From NCBI GenBank assembly GCA_029959325.1, contig JASCPF010000024.1, forward strand, positions 1 through 41,584: DNA of 41,584 nucleotides. The letters run 5' to 3'. Each line of letters opens with the position of its first letter. The first letter of the stretch is position 1. Source of the DNA: Microbacteriaceae bacterium PS02068 (GTDB lineage: Bacteria; Actinomycetota; Actinomycetes; Actinomycetales; Microbacteriaceae). Below are positions 24,006 through 31,827 of the stretch, in pieces. Made by a program: the position numbers and the translations under genes. The notes under the pieces are model-generated. The model had not been told where the DNA came from and searched no databases. It was given only the letters and a program-made list of their open reading frames with translations.

Positions 24006-25244
24006 TCACGGCCTGGTGCTGTGCGGCTCCGTCGCGTCGGACAGTGCCGCGGGCCCTGCCGCGGGCAGCCCGAGCTCGGCGACGAGACCCCCGCCCGCGC
24101 GCGCCCGCAGGCGCAGCTCGCCGCCGTGCGCCCGCATGACGCTGTCGACGATCGCGAGCCCGAGGCCGTGTCCTTCGTCGCGGGCGATGCGGCCGGCGGC
24201 TCGCACGAACGGCTCGGCGAGCGAGGCGACGGTCGACGTGTCGAGGGCTGCGCCCGTGTTCTCGACGGCGAGCACGATTCCGTCGGCACCGGCCGACCCG
24301 GTCAACCGCACCCAGCCGTGATCCACGTTGTGACGCACCGCGTTGCGGACGATGTTCGAGATCGCCTGCCGCAGCAGCACCTCATCGCCCAGGACGAGCG
24401 CGATCTCCGGCAGGTCGTCGTGCACGGTCAGGCCGCGTGCGGCGATGTCTGCCGACTGCTCCTGTACGGCAGCGCGGGCAAGACCCGCCAGATCGGTCGG
24501 ATGCCCGTCGACCGTGCGCTGCTCGAGCTCGGCGAGATCGAGCAGCGCCGAGACGGTCTCGACGCTGCGGCGATTCGTCTCGAGAACCCGGGCCGAGACC
24601 GCGCGCAGCTCAGCCGCGCTCGCATCCGGGTCGGCGAGAGCCACCTCGAGCATGGTCTGCGTCGTCGCCAACGGGGTCTGCAGCTCGTGCGACGCATTCG
24701 CCGCGAACCGCTGCGATGCCGCGAACGATCGCTCGAGGCGCTCGAGCATCTCGTCGAACGTGTCGGCGAGGTCGCGCACCTCGTCGTGCGGGCCGCCCAG
24801 GCCGATGCGATGGTCGAAGGCGCCGCTGCCGGCGCGCTGCGCGGCGGCGTTGACCGCCTGGAGCGGCCGGAGCATTCGCCCGGCCATGACCCACGCGATG
24901 ATCGCCCCTGCCGCGACGATGACCACGAGCACGATGATCGACACGATCAGGCTCGTGGTCAGGATGTCGCCGGCCGAGCGCAGCGTCAGCCCCGTGGGCT
25001 GGGTCATCATGTTCGCCCCGTCCGCCGCCGTCGTCGTCGGCGAGGGGTCGGCCGCGGGATCCGTTGAGGTGACCGTGAAGGACATGGATGACTCATACGT
25101 GGGGACGGTCCGCATGAAGACCGTCACGATCAGGATCGTCGCGCCCCCAGTGAGAGCGAGCAGCGAGGTGAAGGTGAGGGCGAGGGCCGCGCGGAGGGTC
25201 AGGCGGCGCCGCTGCGGCGGCGTGCTCTCTGACGAGGCGCGCAT
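24006..25244 (-). CDS. Sensor histidine kinase, OmpR/EnvZ type
   Basis: 412 aa. Helix 1 (residues about 18-43) and helix 2 (about 98-121) enclose a short extracellular loop of about 50 residues rich in Thr, Asp and Ser. A HAMP domain follows (MAGRMLRPLQAVNAAAQRAGSGAFDHRI). The phospho-acceptor is H186 in AANASHELQTPLATTQ; the N-box reads AISNIVRNAVRHN and the G-box is GHGLGLAIVDSVMRAHGG. It overlaps the upstream response regulator by one base (TGATG) and pairs with it. The divergent lipoprotein-adaptor-MacB-like operon is the likely target. The loop is too short for a folded ligand domain and may sense within or at the membrane, as in BceS/VraS-like kinases. Confidence 0.93.
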   Translation of the reverse strand: MRASSESTPPQRRRLTLRAALALTFTSLLALTGGATILIVTVFMRTVPTYESSMSFTVTSTDPAADPSPTTTAADGANMMTQPTGLTLRSAGDILTTSLIVSIIVLVVIVAAGAIIAWVMAGRMLRPLQAVNAAAQRAGSGAFDHRIGLGGPHDEVRDLADTFDEMLERLERSFAASQRFAANASHELQTPLATTQTMLEVALADPDASAAELRAVSARVLETNRRSVETVSALLDLAELEQRTVDGHPTDLAGLARAAVQEQSADIAARGLTVHDDLPEIALVLGDEVLLRQAISNIVRNAVRHNVDHGWVRLTGSAGADGIVLAVENTGAALDTSTVASLAEPFVRAAGRIARDEGHGLGLAIVDSVMRAHGGELRLRARAGGGLVAELGLPAAGPAALSDATEPHSTRP

Positions 25245-25909
25245 CACACCCGCACCACGAAGCGGTATCCGGCGCCCGGCACGGTGTCGATCAGCGCCGG
25301 CTCGCCGAGGCGCTTCCGCAGGTTCGACATCGTCACCCGCACCGTGTTGGTGAACGGGTCGGCGTTCTCGTCCCAGGCCTTCTCGAGCAGGGTCTCGGCA
25401 CTCACCACCCCGCCGTCGGCGCGCAGGAGCAGCTCGAGCACGGCGAACTCCTTGTTGGTCAGTCGGAGCAGCCGCCCGCCCCGGTAGGCCTCGTGGCGGA
25501 ACGGGTCGAGGCGCACGTCGGCGCCTTCCAGCACGGGCGGTCGCGCCGCGCCCGCCCGTCGATCGAGCGCCCGCAGCCGGGCGACGAGTTCGGGGAACTC
25601 GAAGGGCTTCGCGAGGTAGTCGTCGGCGCCGCGCTCGAAGCCGTCCACCCGGTCGCGGAGCGACCGGGCAGCGGTCAGCATCAGCACGCGGCATCCCGGC
25701 CGGTTCTGCACGATCCACGCGCAGACGTCATCGCCGTGGATGCCGGGGAGGTCGCGGTCGAGCACGACGACGTCGTACTCGTTGACCGTCAGAGCCTCCA
25801 GGGCTGCGGTGCCGTCGTGGACGACATCGACGGCGATGCTCTCGCGACGCAATCCCGTTCGGATGGCATCCGCGAGGTACACCTCGTCTTCCACGATCAG
25901 CACGCGCAT
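25244..25909 (-). CDS. Response regulator, OmpR/PhoB family
   Basis: 221 aa. The receiver domain has the acidic pair in LIVEDEVYLADAI, phospho-acceptor D51 in VVLDRDLPG, T/A switch LMLTAARS and Lys in YLAKPFEFPELVARL. The C-terminal winged helix (residues about 125-220) has RLTNKEFAVLELLLRADGGVVSAETLLEKAW, then NTVRVTMSNLRKRLGEPALIDTVPGAGYRF. ATG 25909 (MRVLIVEDE) is the family start; the frame is open to 25969, but that would cover the shared promoter. It is transcribed away from the exporter-like operon, with which it shares a 135-nt intergenic region containing a repeated CATAACG. Confidence 0.95.
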   Translation of the reverse strand: MRVLIVEDEVYLADAIRTGLRRESIAVDVVHDGTAALEALTVNEYDVVVLDRDLPGIHGDDVCAWIVQNRPGCRVLMLTAARSLRDRVDGFERGADDYLAKPFEFPELVARLRALDRRAGAARPPVLEGADVRLDPFRHEAYRGGRLLRLTNKEFAVLELLLRADGGVVSAETLLEKAWDENADPFTNTVRVTMSNLRKRLGEPALIDTVPGAGYRFVVRV

Positions 25910-25928
25910 ACGCCCAGTGAAGCACCGC

Positions 25929-25973
25929 GGGCATAACGCCCACCTAAAGATCCCCTTGAACGGCCACATAACG
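25929..25973. promoter_or_regulatory. Candidate response-regulator sites between the two-component genes and the exporter-like operon
   Basis: CATAACG occurs twice (25932-25938 and 25967-25973), each followed by a pyrimidine-rich CCC or TCC. The first copy also sits in GGGC-ATAAC-GCCC (25929-25941). The 35-bp offset is longer than the usual 10-11-bp OmpR-family direct-repeat period, so these may be two separate sites, one for each divergent promoter. Confidence 0.35.
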
Positions 25974-26044
25974 TCCGCCCCCGTGGAATGGGCTCATCCG
26001 GCGAGATGCGTCGGGACCCCCTCGTTCTCGAAAGGACCTCCACC

Positions 26045-26575
26045 ATGATCATTCGTTCATCGCGCCGCGCCCGCCTCGGCGGCCTCGCTGCCCTGATCGC
26101 CATCCCGACGCTCATCCTGGGCCTCAGCGGTTGCTCGGCTCCGGCGCAGACCAATTCGCCCGTCCCCGGGAAGAGCGCCGCGCCCGGCGCCGCCGGTGCA
26201 CCGCAGTCGATGCAAGAGTGGCAGCTCGCGTTCGCGCAGTGCATGCGTGACCAGGGCGTCGACATGCCCGACCCGTCTGCGGACGGTTCGGTAGCGGTAC
26301 AGTCGAACGGCCTCAGCGCCGACGCCACCAATGCCGCCAGCCAGACGTGTCTCGACAAGTTGGGTCGGCCGACCCAGAGTGCCGATGAGAAGGCGGCGGC
26401 CGACAAAGCCAATCTCGAATGGGGACGCCAGGTCGCGGAATGCTACCGCTCGAACGGGTACGACATGCCCGACCCGAAGGCCGGCGAGAACCTGCAGTGG
26501 CCGCAGGATGCCTCGGACGACGTCCAGCAGAAGTGCGGCAGCGCCGCGAGCTCCACCTCGAGCACCGGAAACTGA
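26045..26575 (+). CDS. Secreted lipoprotein with duplicated Cys/DMPDP modules
   Basis: 176 aa. The signal peptide ends in lipobox LSGC with lipidated C30, so the protein is anchored to the outer face of the membrane. After a Pro/Gly/Ser linker, two related modules follow: EWQLAFAQCMRDQGVDMPDP (residues 58-77) with a second Cys at 102, and EWGRQVAECYRSNGYDMPDP (residues 125-144) with a second Cys at 164. The pattern Cys-x-Arg-x(2)-Gly-x-Asp-Met-Pro-Asp-Pro is shared, and each module could form one disulfide (C66-C102, C133-C164). ATG 26045 has AAAGGA upstream. It starts the operon with the adaptor and MacB-like genes and could be a ligand-binding or accessory subunit; no function is established. 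Confidence 0.88.
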   Translation: MIIRSSRRARLGGLAALIAIPTLILGLSGCSAPAQTNSPVPGKSAAPGAAGAPQSMQEWQLAFAQCMRDQGVDMPDPSADGSVAVQSNGLSADATNAASQTCLDKLGRPTQSADEKAAADKANLEWGRQVAECYRSNGYDMPDPKAGENLQWPQDASDDVQQKCGSAASSTSSTGN

Positions 26576-26577
26576 TC

Positions 26578-27690
26578 ATGCGTGACGTCGACACGCGCCG
26601 CGCTGGTCGCCGCGCGAAACTCTGGATCGCCTCGGGTGCCGTCTGCGCGCTCGTCGCGGCCGGCGGCATCGTCGTGGCGGGGGCGTTCACCGCCCCCGTC
26701 GCGACAGCCGACCAGCAGGTGCCCGGCGCGACCGCGAAGATCCAGCGCGGTGATCTCTCGGGGATCAAGACGGTGCCGGGAACGCTCGACTTCTCGGGCA
26801 CCCGTGACCTGCCCGCGGGCGTCAGCGGCATCCTGACTCAGCTGCCGGATGCCGGCGGTCGCATCGGCGTCGGGGGCGAGCTCTATCGTGTGGACAACGC
26901 TCCGGTGTACCTGTTCCGGGGCGCGGTGCCCGCATGGCGCTCCTTCGCGCAGGGCATGGCGGACGGCCCCGATGTGCAGCAGCTCGAGCAGTCACTGAAG
27001 GATCTCGGCTTCTTCGATGCCGAGCCCGACGAGCACTTCACGTGGCACACCGCGCAGGCCATCAAGGCCTGGCAGAAGGCGACGGGGCAGGAGCAGACCG
27101 GCGCGATCGAGCTCGGCAGGATCGTGTTCGCGCCGACCGATCTGCGCGTCGGTGAGGTCAAGGCCGCGATCGGCGACTCCGTCGGCGCGGGTACGGCGCT
27201 GTACCGCATCTCAGACTTTGCGCAGCAGATCCACGCTGACGTCAAGCTGCCCGATCAGAAGCTCGCTCAGCTCGGCACGCCGGTGGCCGTCCACCTGCCC
27301 GGCGGCGTGACCACGACAGGAAAGGTCGTCTCGGTCGGTCAGGTCGTCGAACGCGACGCAGCCGGCGGCTCGACGCAGGTCATCCCGATCACCGTGGTCC
27401 TCGACGACCCGGCGGCCGCAGACGGCTTGCAGCGGGCGAGCGTCACCGTGGATCTGCCCTCGGAATCGCGCAAGGACGTCCTGTCGGTGCCGCTCGATGC
27501 GCTGCTGGCGCTGCCCGGGTCATCCGGGTCATCCGGGTCGCCGGGGGGCGGGTTCGGCGTCGAGATCGTCCAGAAGGACGGTACGACACGCCAGGTTCCC
27601 GTGACGGTCGGAATGTTCGCGGGCGGCCGCGTCGAGGTGTCGGGAGACGGCCTCGCCGAGGGCCTCGATGTCCTGGTGCCGAAGCGATGA
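26578..27690 (+). CDS. MacA-like membrane-fusion (adaptor) protein with peptidoglycan-binding domain
   Basis: 370 aa. One N-terminal membrane helix (residues about 14-37) anchors an extracytoplasmic part. A lipoyl/barrel-like half (residues about 55-112, [43 protein letters not shown]) is followed by a PG_binding_1 domain (about 130-172, [29 protein letters not shown]). The second half of the barrel and the membrane-proximal domain (about 185-370) come after it, with a Gly/Ser-rich loop [12 protein letters not shown] at about 314-325. In a Gram-positive cell such adaptors probably span from the MacB-like permease into the wall. The ATG at 26578 lies two bases after the lipoprotein stop; its own stop overlaps the ATPase start. 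Confidence 0.88.
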   Translation: MRDVDTRRAGRRAKLWIASGAVCALVAAGGIVVAGAFTAPVATADQQVPGATAKIQRGDLSGIKTVPGTLDFSGTRDLPAGVSGILTQLPDAGGRIGVGGELYRVDNAPVYLFRGAVPAWRSFAQGMADGPDVQQLEQSLKDLGFFDAEPDEHFTWHTAQAIKAWQKATGQEQTGAIELGRIVFAPTDLRVGEVKAAIGDSVGAGTALYRISDFAQQIHADVKLPDQKLAQLGTPVAVHLPGGVTTTGKVVSVGQVVERDAAGGSTQVIPITVVLDDPAAADGLQRASVTVDLPSESRKDVLSVPLDALLALPGSSGSSGSPGGGFGVEIVQKDGTTRQVPVTVGMFAGGRVEVSGDGLAEGLDVLVPKR

Positions 27691-27726
27691 AGACGGCCGA
27701 AGCGATGAAGACGGCCGAAGCGATGA
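27681..27726 (+). repeat. 18-bp tandem repeat across the adaptor-ATPase gene junction
   Basis: GAAGCGATGAAGACGGCC occurs at 27681-27698 and 27699-27716, followed by a partial third copy GAAGCGATGA (27717-27726). Each unit is six codons and carries an ATG in the ATPase frame (27687, 27705, 27723). The adaptor's stop lies in the first unit, so unit gain or loss would change only the length of the ATPase N-terminus and the stop-to-start distance. Confidence 0.9.
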
Positions 27727-28421
27727 GGGCGGTCATCGAGCTCGAGGCCGTCGAGCGCTCTTTCGGCTCTCCGCCGGTGAACGCGTGCGCCGGTGTCACG
27801 CTGCGCGTCGACGAGGGGGAGCTCGTTGCGATCGTCGGGCCCAGCGGCTCGGGCAAATCGACGCTGCTGAACCTGATCGGCACGCTGGATCATCCCACCG
27901 GCGGCATCCTGCGCATCGACGGCGTCGACGTGCAGACCCTCGACGACGAAGCGCTCTCGGCGCTGCGCGCCCACCGAATCGGGTTCGTGTTCCAGCAGTT
28001 CCATCTCGCCGAAGGCGTCTCGGCGCTCGACAACGTCGCGGACGGTCTGCTCTATCTGGGCATCCCCCTCGCGGAACGGCGGGAGCGCGCCCGCCGCGCG
28101 CTCGACCGGGTTGGACTGTCGCATCGCCACACCCACACGCCGAACAAGCTCTCCGGCGGTGAGCGGCAGCGCGTGGCCATCGCCCGCGCGGTGGTCGCCG
28201 ACCCGCCGCTGCTGCTGGCCGACGAGCCGACGGGCAACCTCGACACCGAGTCGGGCGCGTCCATCGTCGCGCTGCTGCGTGAACTCAACGCGCAGGGGAC
28301 GACGGTCGTCGTCATCACGCACGACGTCGACCTGGCCGAGAGTCTCGACCGGCGCATCGCGGTGCGCGACGGCAGGGTCATCGCCGACAGTGCGGCCGCC
28401 AGGGCGGGGGTGACCGCATGA
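27687..28421 (+). CDS. MacB-like ABC transporter ATP-binding protein
   Basis: 244 aa counted from the first ATG. Walker A is GPSGSGKST (residues 51-59), the signature is [14 protein letters not shown], Walker B is [12 protein letters not shown] and the H-loop is [12 protein letters not shown], the LolD/MacB-type (3.A.1.122/125) pattern. The N-terminus is [22 protein letters not shown]. The first 12 residues come from an 18-bp tandem repeat, and the third ATG (27723, MRAVIELE) matches the usual start of this family. All three starts are in frame. The stop overlaps the permease start (ATGA). It energises export or mechanotransmission through the adjacent permease. Confidence 0.92.
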   Translation: MKTAEAMKTAEAMRAVIELEAVERSFGSPPVNACAGVTLRVDEGELVAIVGPSGSGKSTLLNLIGTLDHPTGGILRIDGVDVQTLDDEALSALRAHRIGFVFQQFHLAEGVSALDNVADGLLYLGIPLAERRERARRALDRVGLSHRHTHTPNKLSGGERQRVAIARAVVADPPLLLADEPTGNLDTESGASIVALLRELNAQGTTVVVITHDVDLAESLDRRIAVRDGRVIADSAAARAGVTA

Positions 28422-29632
28422 GCGCCGCCGTGCCCGTGTCCACGGCCACGTCTCTTCGCTCGCGTCTGCTCTGGCTCGACGTTTGGCGTCTCGGCGCCTC
28501 GGGCCTGCGATCGCGTCCCACCCGCGCCATCCTCTCGGCGCTCGGCATCGCGATCGGCATCGCGTCGATGATCGCGGTCGTCGGCATCTCCAGCTCCAGC
28601 CAGGCCCGGCTCAACGATCAGCTCTCACAGCTCGGGACCAACCTGCTGCGCGTCGCGCCCAACCAACAGCAGCTGGGCGACGACACGCAGCTGCCCGCCT
28701 CGACGATCGGCAAGATCCGGATGATCGACGGCGTCGAGTCGGCGAGCGGGTTCGGCCAGCTCGCGAAGGTCGACGTGTACCGCTCCTCGCTCATCGACCC
28801 GGCCGCAACGGGCGGCCTCACGGTGAACGCCGCCGATCTCGACCTGCTCGAGGTGACGGGGGCCGAGATCGCTGCCGGCACGTGGCTGAACGCCGCGACG
28901 GATCAGTACCCCGGCGTCGTGCTGGGATCGGATGCGGCGTCGCTGCTCGGCGTCGTGACCCCCGGCACCCAGGTGTGGCTGGGCGGCCAGTACTTCACGG
29001 TGCTCGGCATTCTGAAGCCTTCGCCGCTCGCCCCCGAACTCGACACGGGCGCATTCATCGGCATCCCCGTCGCGGAAAAGCTGCTCGGCTACGACGGGAG
29101 TCCGACGGCCGTCTACGAGAGATCGCTCGACGCGTCGATCGACCGGGTGCGCCGGCTTCTGCCCGCGACAGTCAGCCCCCAGCAGCCGGAGGCCGTGACG
29201 GTCTCGCGCCCGTCCGACGCGCTCGCCGCGAAGTACGCCGCAGATCAGGCGTTCACCGGGTTGCTCGTCGGGCTCGGGGGGATCGCGCTGCTCGTGGGCG
29301 GCATCGGCGTGGCCAACACGATGATCATCTCGGTGCTCGAGCGTCGCCGCGAGATCGGCCTGCGCCGCTCGCTGGGGGCGACCCGGGCGCACATCAGGCG
29401 CCAGTTCCTCGCCGAGGCGCTGCTGCTGTCGGGCCTCGGCGGTGTGCTGGGCGCGGCGCTCGGCGTCGGCGTCACGGCGGTCATCGCCGCCATGAACGGC
29501 TGGCCGGTGGCCATCTCGCCGGTCACGATCGCGATCGGCATCTCCTCGACGCTCGTGATCGGGGCGGTCGCCGGGCTGTATCCGGCGATCCGGGCGGCGC
29601 GCACACCGCCGACGGCGGCGCTCAGCAGCTGA
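28418..29632 (+). CDS. MacB-like ABC transporter permease (FtsX family)
   Basis: 404 aa. Topology is the MacB type: one N-terminal helix (residues about 36-60, [26 protein letters not shown]), a large extracytoplasmic MacB_PCD domain (about 60-280), and three C-terminal helices in the FtsX domain (about 283-404). The C-terminal part includes [48 protein letters not shown] and ends [17 protein letters not shown]. The [14 protein letters not shown] coupling helix contacts the ATPase. It completes the lipoprotein-adaptor-ATPase-permease operon. Related systems export peptides or antibiotics or act on the cell envelope; the substrate is unknown. Confidence 0.93.
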   Translation: MSAAVPVSTATSLRSRLLWLDVWRLGASGLRSRPTRAILSALGIAIGIASMIAVVGISSSSQARLNDQLSQLGTNLLRVAPNQQQLGDDTQLPASTIGKIRMIDGVESASGFGQLAKVDVYRSSLIDPAATGGLTVNAADLDLLEVTGAEIAAGTWLNAATDQYPGVVLGSDAASLLGVVTPGTQVWLGGQYFTVLGILKPSPLAPELDTGAFIGIPVAEKLLGYDGSPTAVYERSLDASIDRVRRLLPATVSPQQPEAVTVSRPSDALAAKYAADQAFTGLLVGLGGIALLVGGIGVANTMIISVLERRREIGLRRSLGATRAHIRRQFLAEALLLSGLGGVLGAALGVGVTAVIAAMNGWPVAISPVTIAIGISSTLVIGAVAGLYPAIRAARTPPTAALSS

Positions 29633-29659
29633 GGGGGCGCGGTTTCGCCTGTGGAATGG

Positions 29660-29665
29660 GACAAT
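29660..29665 (+). promoter_or_regulatory. Candidate leaderless -10 box
   Basis: GACAAT with A at position 2 and T at position 6, six bases before GTG 29672. The intervening AGGGGG is too close to be a normal ribosome-binding site. Confidence 0.4.
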
Positions 29666-29671
29666 AGGGGG

Positions 29672-30004
29672 GTGACCGAGACCGCCCAGCACCACATCGA
29701 GACCGCGACCGTGCGCCGCAGCCCGCGCTACGCGATCTTCTTCGTGGCGGGCGCAGCGCTCGGCATCCTGCTCGCGCTCATCCTCACGTTCGCGTTCGAC
29801 GGCACGCTCGAGAAGAGCCCCTCGACGCAGGTGCTGTACTCGACCTCGCAGGTGTTCGGGTTCCTCTGCCTCGTGTGCATCCCGATCGGCCTCGCCCTCG
29901 GCGGCGCGGTCGCGCTGCTGCTCGACCGCCGGATGGCGAAGCGCACGCACGAGGTGCGCATCGACCGCGAGCGCGTCGAGGTGACCTACCCCGACGAGGC
30001 CTGA
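29672..30004 (+). CDS. Small two-helix membrane protein of unknown function
   Basis: 110 aa. Two hydrophobic helices (YAIFFVAGAALGILLALILTFAF at about residues 20-42; VFGFLCLVCIPIGLALGGAVALLL at about 61-84) are joined by a short loop with FDGTLEKSPSTQVLYS. A basic, then acidic cytoplasmic tail ends RIDRERVEVTYPDEA. I know similar small proteins in related actinobacteria but no established role. GTG 29672 is preferred to an upstream in-frame ATG (29651) because of the -10 box six bases before it. It ends four bases before the convergent unrecognised gene and lies just downstream of the MacB-like operon. Confidence 0.72.
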   Translation: MTETAQHHIETATVRRSPRYAIFFVAGAALGILLALILTFAFDGTLEKSPSTQVLYSTSQVFGFLCLVCIPIGLALGGAVALLLDRRMAKRTHEVRIDRERVEVTYPDEA

Positions 30005-30008
30005 CGCG

Positions 30009-30608
30009 TCAGGCGATGTCGGCGATGACCGGCGCGATCGCCGCGTCGAACGCGACGACATCGCCGCGCAATCCGTCGGTGACGGCGACGGTCAGCGCGC
30101 CGACCCACCACACTCCGCGCTGCGTGAGCGGCAGCACCTGCACGTTGAGCTCGAACGAGTGCGCCCGGCGGCCGGTGGCGCGCTCGTGCTGGGCGATCGC
30201 GCTCGCGTAGGCGCGGTACGACGTGCCGCTGCCGAGCTGGGCCCGATAGCGCTCGTTGCCGTGACGCGCGTACGCCACGGCATCCGTCCCGTGCGGAGCG
30301 ATCGCCGCAGCCAGTTCGGCGAACCCTTCCGTGGGCAGCGCGACGAGCATGTCGAAGCCGTCGACGAGCTCGAGCGGCACCGGAGAGGGGTGCGCCTGCG
30401 GCTCGATCGTCATCTCCCAGTACGCCCGCCATTGCCGCTCGAGCACCGCCGCGTCGACGTATTCGCTGGATGCCGCGGGCGGCATATTGCGCAGATGCGG
30501 CAGTTCCTCCGGAAAGCGGATGCCGAGCGCCTGGCGCAGGTACAGCGCAACGAGCACGGGAAGCCCCGCATCCTCACGCACGACCCACTCGGGTCCACCC
30601 GCCGCCAT
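30009..30608 (-). CDS. Unrecognised conserved-looking cytoplasmic protein
   Basis: 199 aa, no signal peptide or membrane helix. I do not recognise a domain. Visible features are an N-terminal helix with LPVLVALYLRQALGIRFPEELPHL, a Trp/Glu-rich segment (LERQWRAYWEMTIEPQAHP), and a C-terminal part with strand-like stretches (SFELNVQVLPLTQRGVWWVGALTVAVTDGLRGDVVAFDAAIAPVIADIA). Coding nature is supported by codon bias and by a clean TACACT box six bases before ATG 30608. It is divergent from purM with 70 bases between starts. Confidence 0.72.
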   Translation of the reverse strand: MAAGGPEWVVREDAGLPVLVALYLRQALGIRFPEELPHLRNMPPAASSEYVDAAVLERQWRAYWEMTIEPQAHPSPVPLELVDGFDMLVALPTEGFAELAAAIAPHGTDAVAYARHGNERYRAQLGSGTSYRAYASAIAQHERATGRRAHSFELNVQVLPLTQRGVWWVGALTVAVTDGLRGDVVAFDAAIAPVIADIA

Positions 30609-30614
30609 GCGCCC

Positions 30615-30620
30615 AGTGTA
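30615..30620 (-). promoter_or_regulatory. Leaderless -10 box of the unrecognised gene at 30009-30608
   Basis: TACACT on the minus strand (30620-30615), six bases from ATG 30608. Confidence 0.55.
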
Positions 30621-30666
30621 GGGGTGAGGATGCAGGGGCGCGGGCCGGAGCAGGGGCGCGGGCCGC

Positions 30667-30672
30667 TAGGCT
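30667..30672 (+). promoter_or_regulatory. Leaderless -10 box of purM
   Basis: TAGGCT, six bases before GTG 30679; same hexamer and spacing as purD. Confidence 0.6.
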
Positions 30673-30678
30673 GTTCGC

Positions 30679-31800
30679 GTGGCCGAAGCCCCACTCAACC
30701 CCTATTCCGAAGCCGGCGTCGACACTGCGGCGGGAGATCTCGCCGTCGAACTGATGAAGTCGGCCGTCCGGCGTACCCATGGGCCGGAAGTCCTCGGTGG
30801 GGTCGGCGGGTTCGCGGGCCTGTTCGACGCCAGCGCGCTGCTCTCGTACACGAAGCCGCTGCTCGCGACGAGCACCGACGGCGTCGGCACGAAGGTCGCG
30901 ATCGCGCAGGCCATCGACAAGCACGACACGATCGGGCAGGACCTCGTCGGCATGGTCGTCGACGACATCGTCGTGGTGGGCGCGAAGCCGCTCTTCATGA
31001 CCGACTACATCGCGTGCGGCAAGGTCTTCCCCGAGCGCATCGCCGACATCGTGAAGGGCATCGCCGAGGGCTGCGCCCAGACCGGCACCGCCCTCGTCGG
31101 CGGCGAGACGGCCGAGCACCCGGGCCTGCTGGGCATCCACGACTACGACGTCGCAGGCGCGGCGACCGGCGTGGTCGAGCAGGGCGCGGTCCTGGGCGCT
31201 GAGCGCGTGCGCCCGGGCGACGTCGTGCTCGCCCTGGCATCCAGCGGCCCGCACTCGAACGGCTACTCGCTCATCCGTCACATCGTCAGCGGCACCGGCA
31301 TCACCTACGGCGCGGATGCCGCCGACTTCGGCCGCACCTGGGGCGAAGAGCTGCTCGAGCCCACGCGCCTCTACACGCTGCCGCTGCTGCGCCTGCTCGA
31401 GCAGGTGCCGGATGCCGTCCACTCGCTCAGCCACGTCACCGGCGGCGGCATCGCGGCGAACCTCGCGCGCGTGCTTCCCGTGGGCACCTGGGTCGACGTC
31501 GACCGTTCCACGTGGTCGCCGCCGCGCGTGTTCCGCGTGCTCGCCGACCTCGGAGACCTCACGCTCGAGAGCACCGAGGGCACCTGGAACCTCGGCATCG
31601 GCTTCCTCGCGGTCGTCGCGGCAGACAAGGCCGACGCGGCCATCGCGGCGCTCGGCGCGGAGGGCATCGCCACCTGGCAGGTCGGTGTCGTGCGGCCGGG
31701 GGATGCTCCGGACGACGGCCTCGGGCACTTCGAACAGGGCGCCAAGGGCGTCGACGGCGGCGCCGTGCGCCTCGTCGGCGCGTACTCATCAGCGGCATAG
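30679..31800 (+). CDS. purM: Phosphoribosylformylglycinamidine cyclo-ligase (AIR synthetase)
   Basis: Fifth step of de novo purine synthesis, ATP-dependent closure of FGAM to AIR, 373 aa. Family blocks are YSEAGVDTAAGD at the N-terminus, STDGVGTKVAIAQAIDKHDTIGQDLVGMVVDDIVVVGAKPLFMTDYIACGK (residues about 65-115), GGETAEHPGLL, LASSGPHSNGYSLIR, and SHVTGGGIAANLARVLP. All are complete. GTG 30679 is supported by TAGGCT six bases upstream. purF follows after 27 bases on the same strand, so the two purine genes are probably cotranscribed. Confidence 0.96.
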   Translation: MAEAPLNPYSEAGVDTAAGDLAVELMKSAVRRTHGPEVLGGVGGFAGLFDASALLSYTKPLLATSTDGVGTKVAIAQAIDKHDTIGQDLVGMVVDDIVVVGAKPLFMTDYIACGKVFPERIADIVKGIAEGCAQTGTALVGGETAEHPGLLGIHDYDVAGAATGVVEQGAVLGAERVRPGDVVLALASSGPHSNGYSLIRHIVSGTGITYGADAADFGRTWGEELLEPTRLYTLPLLRLLEQVPDAVHSLSHVTGGGIAANLARVLPVGTWVDVDRSTWSPPRVFRVLADLGDLTLESTEGTWNLGIGFLAVVAADKADAAIAALGAEGIATWQVGVVRPGDAPDDGLGHFEQGAKGVDGGAVRLVGAYSSAA

Positions 31801-31827
31801 GCGCAGAAACGGACTGAGCTACCACCA

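Noticed and set aside
22285..24009. A 574-codon minus-strand open frame opposite the large HtaA gene
   Set aside because: Shadow of the Ser/Thr/Ala-rich Ig-like region; no start signal and it runs through the terminator hairpin.
25988..26044. Longer start for the lipoprotein at 25988
   Set aside because: It would put 19 residues before the signal peptide; AAAGGA precedes ATG 26045, which gives a normal lipoprotein signal.
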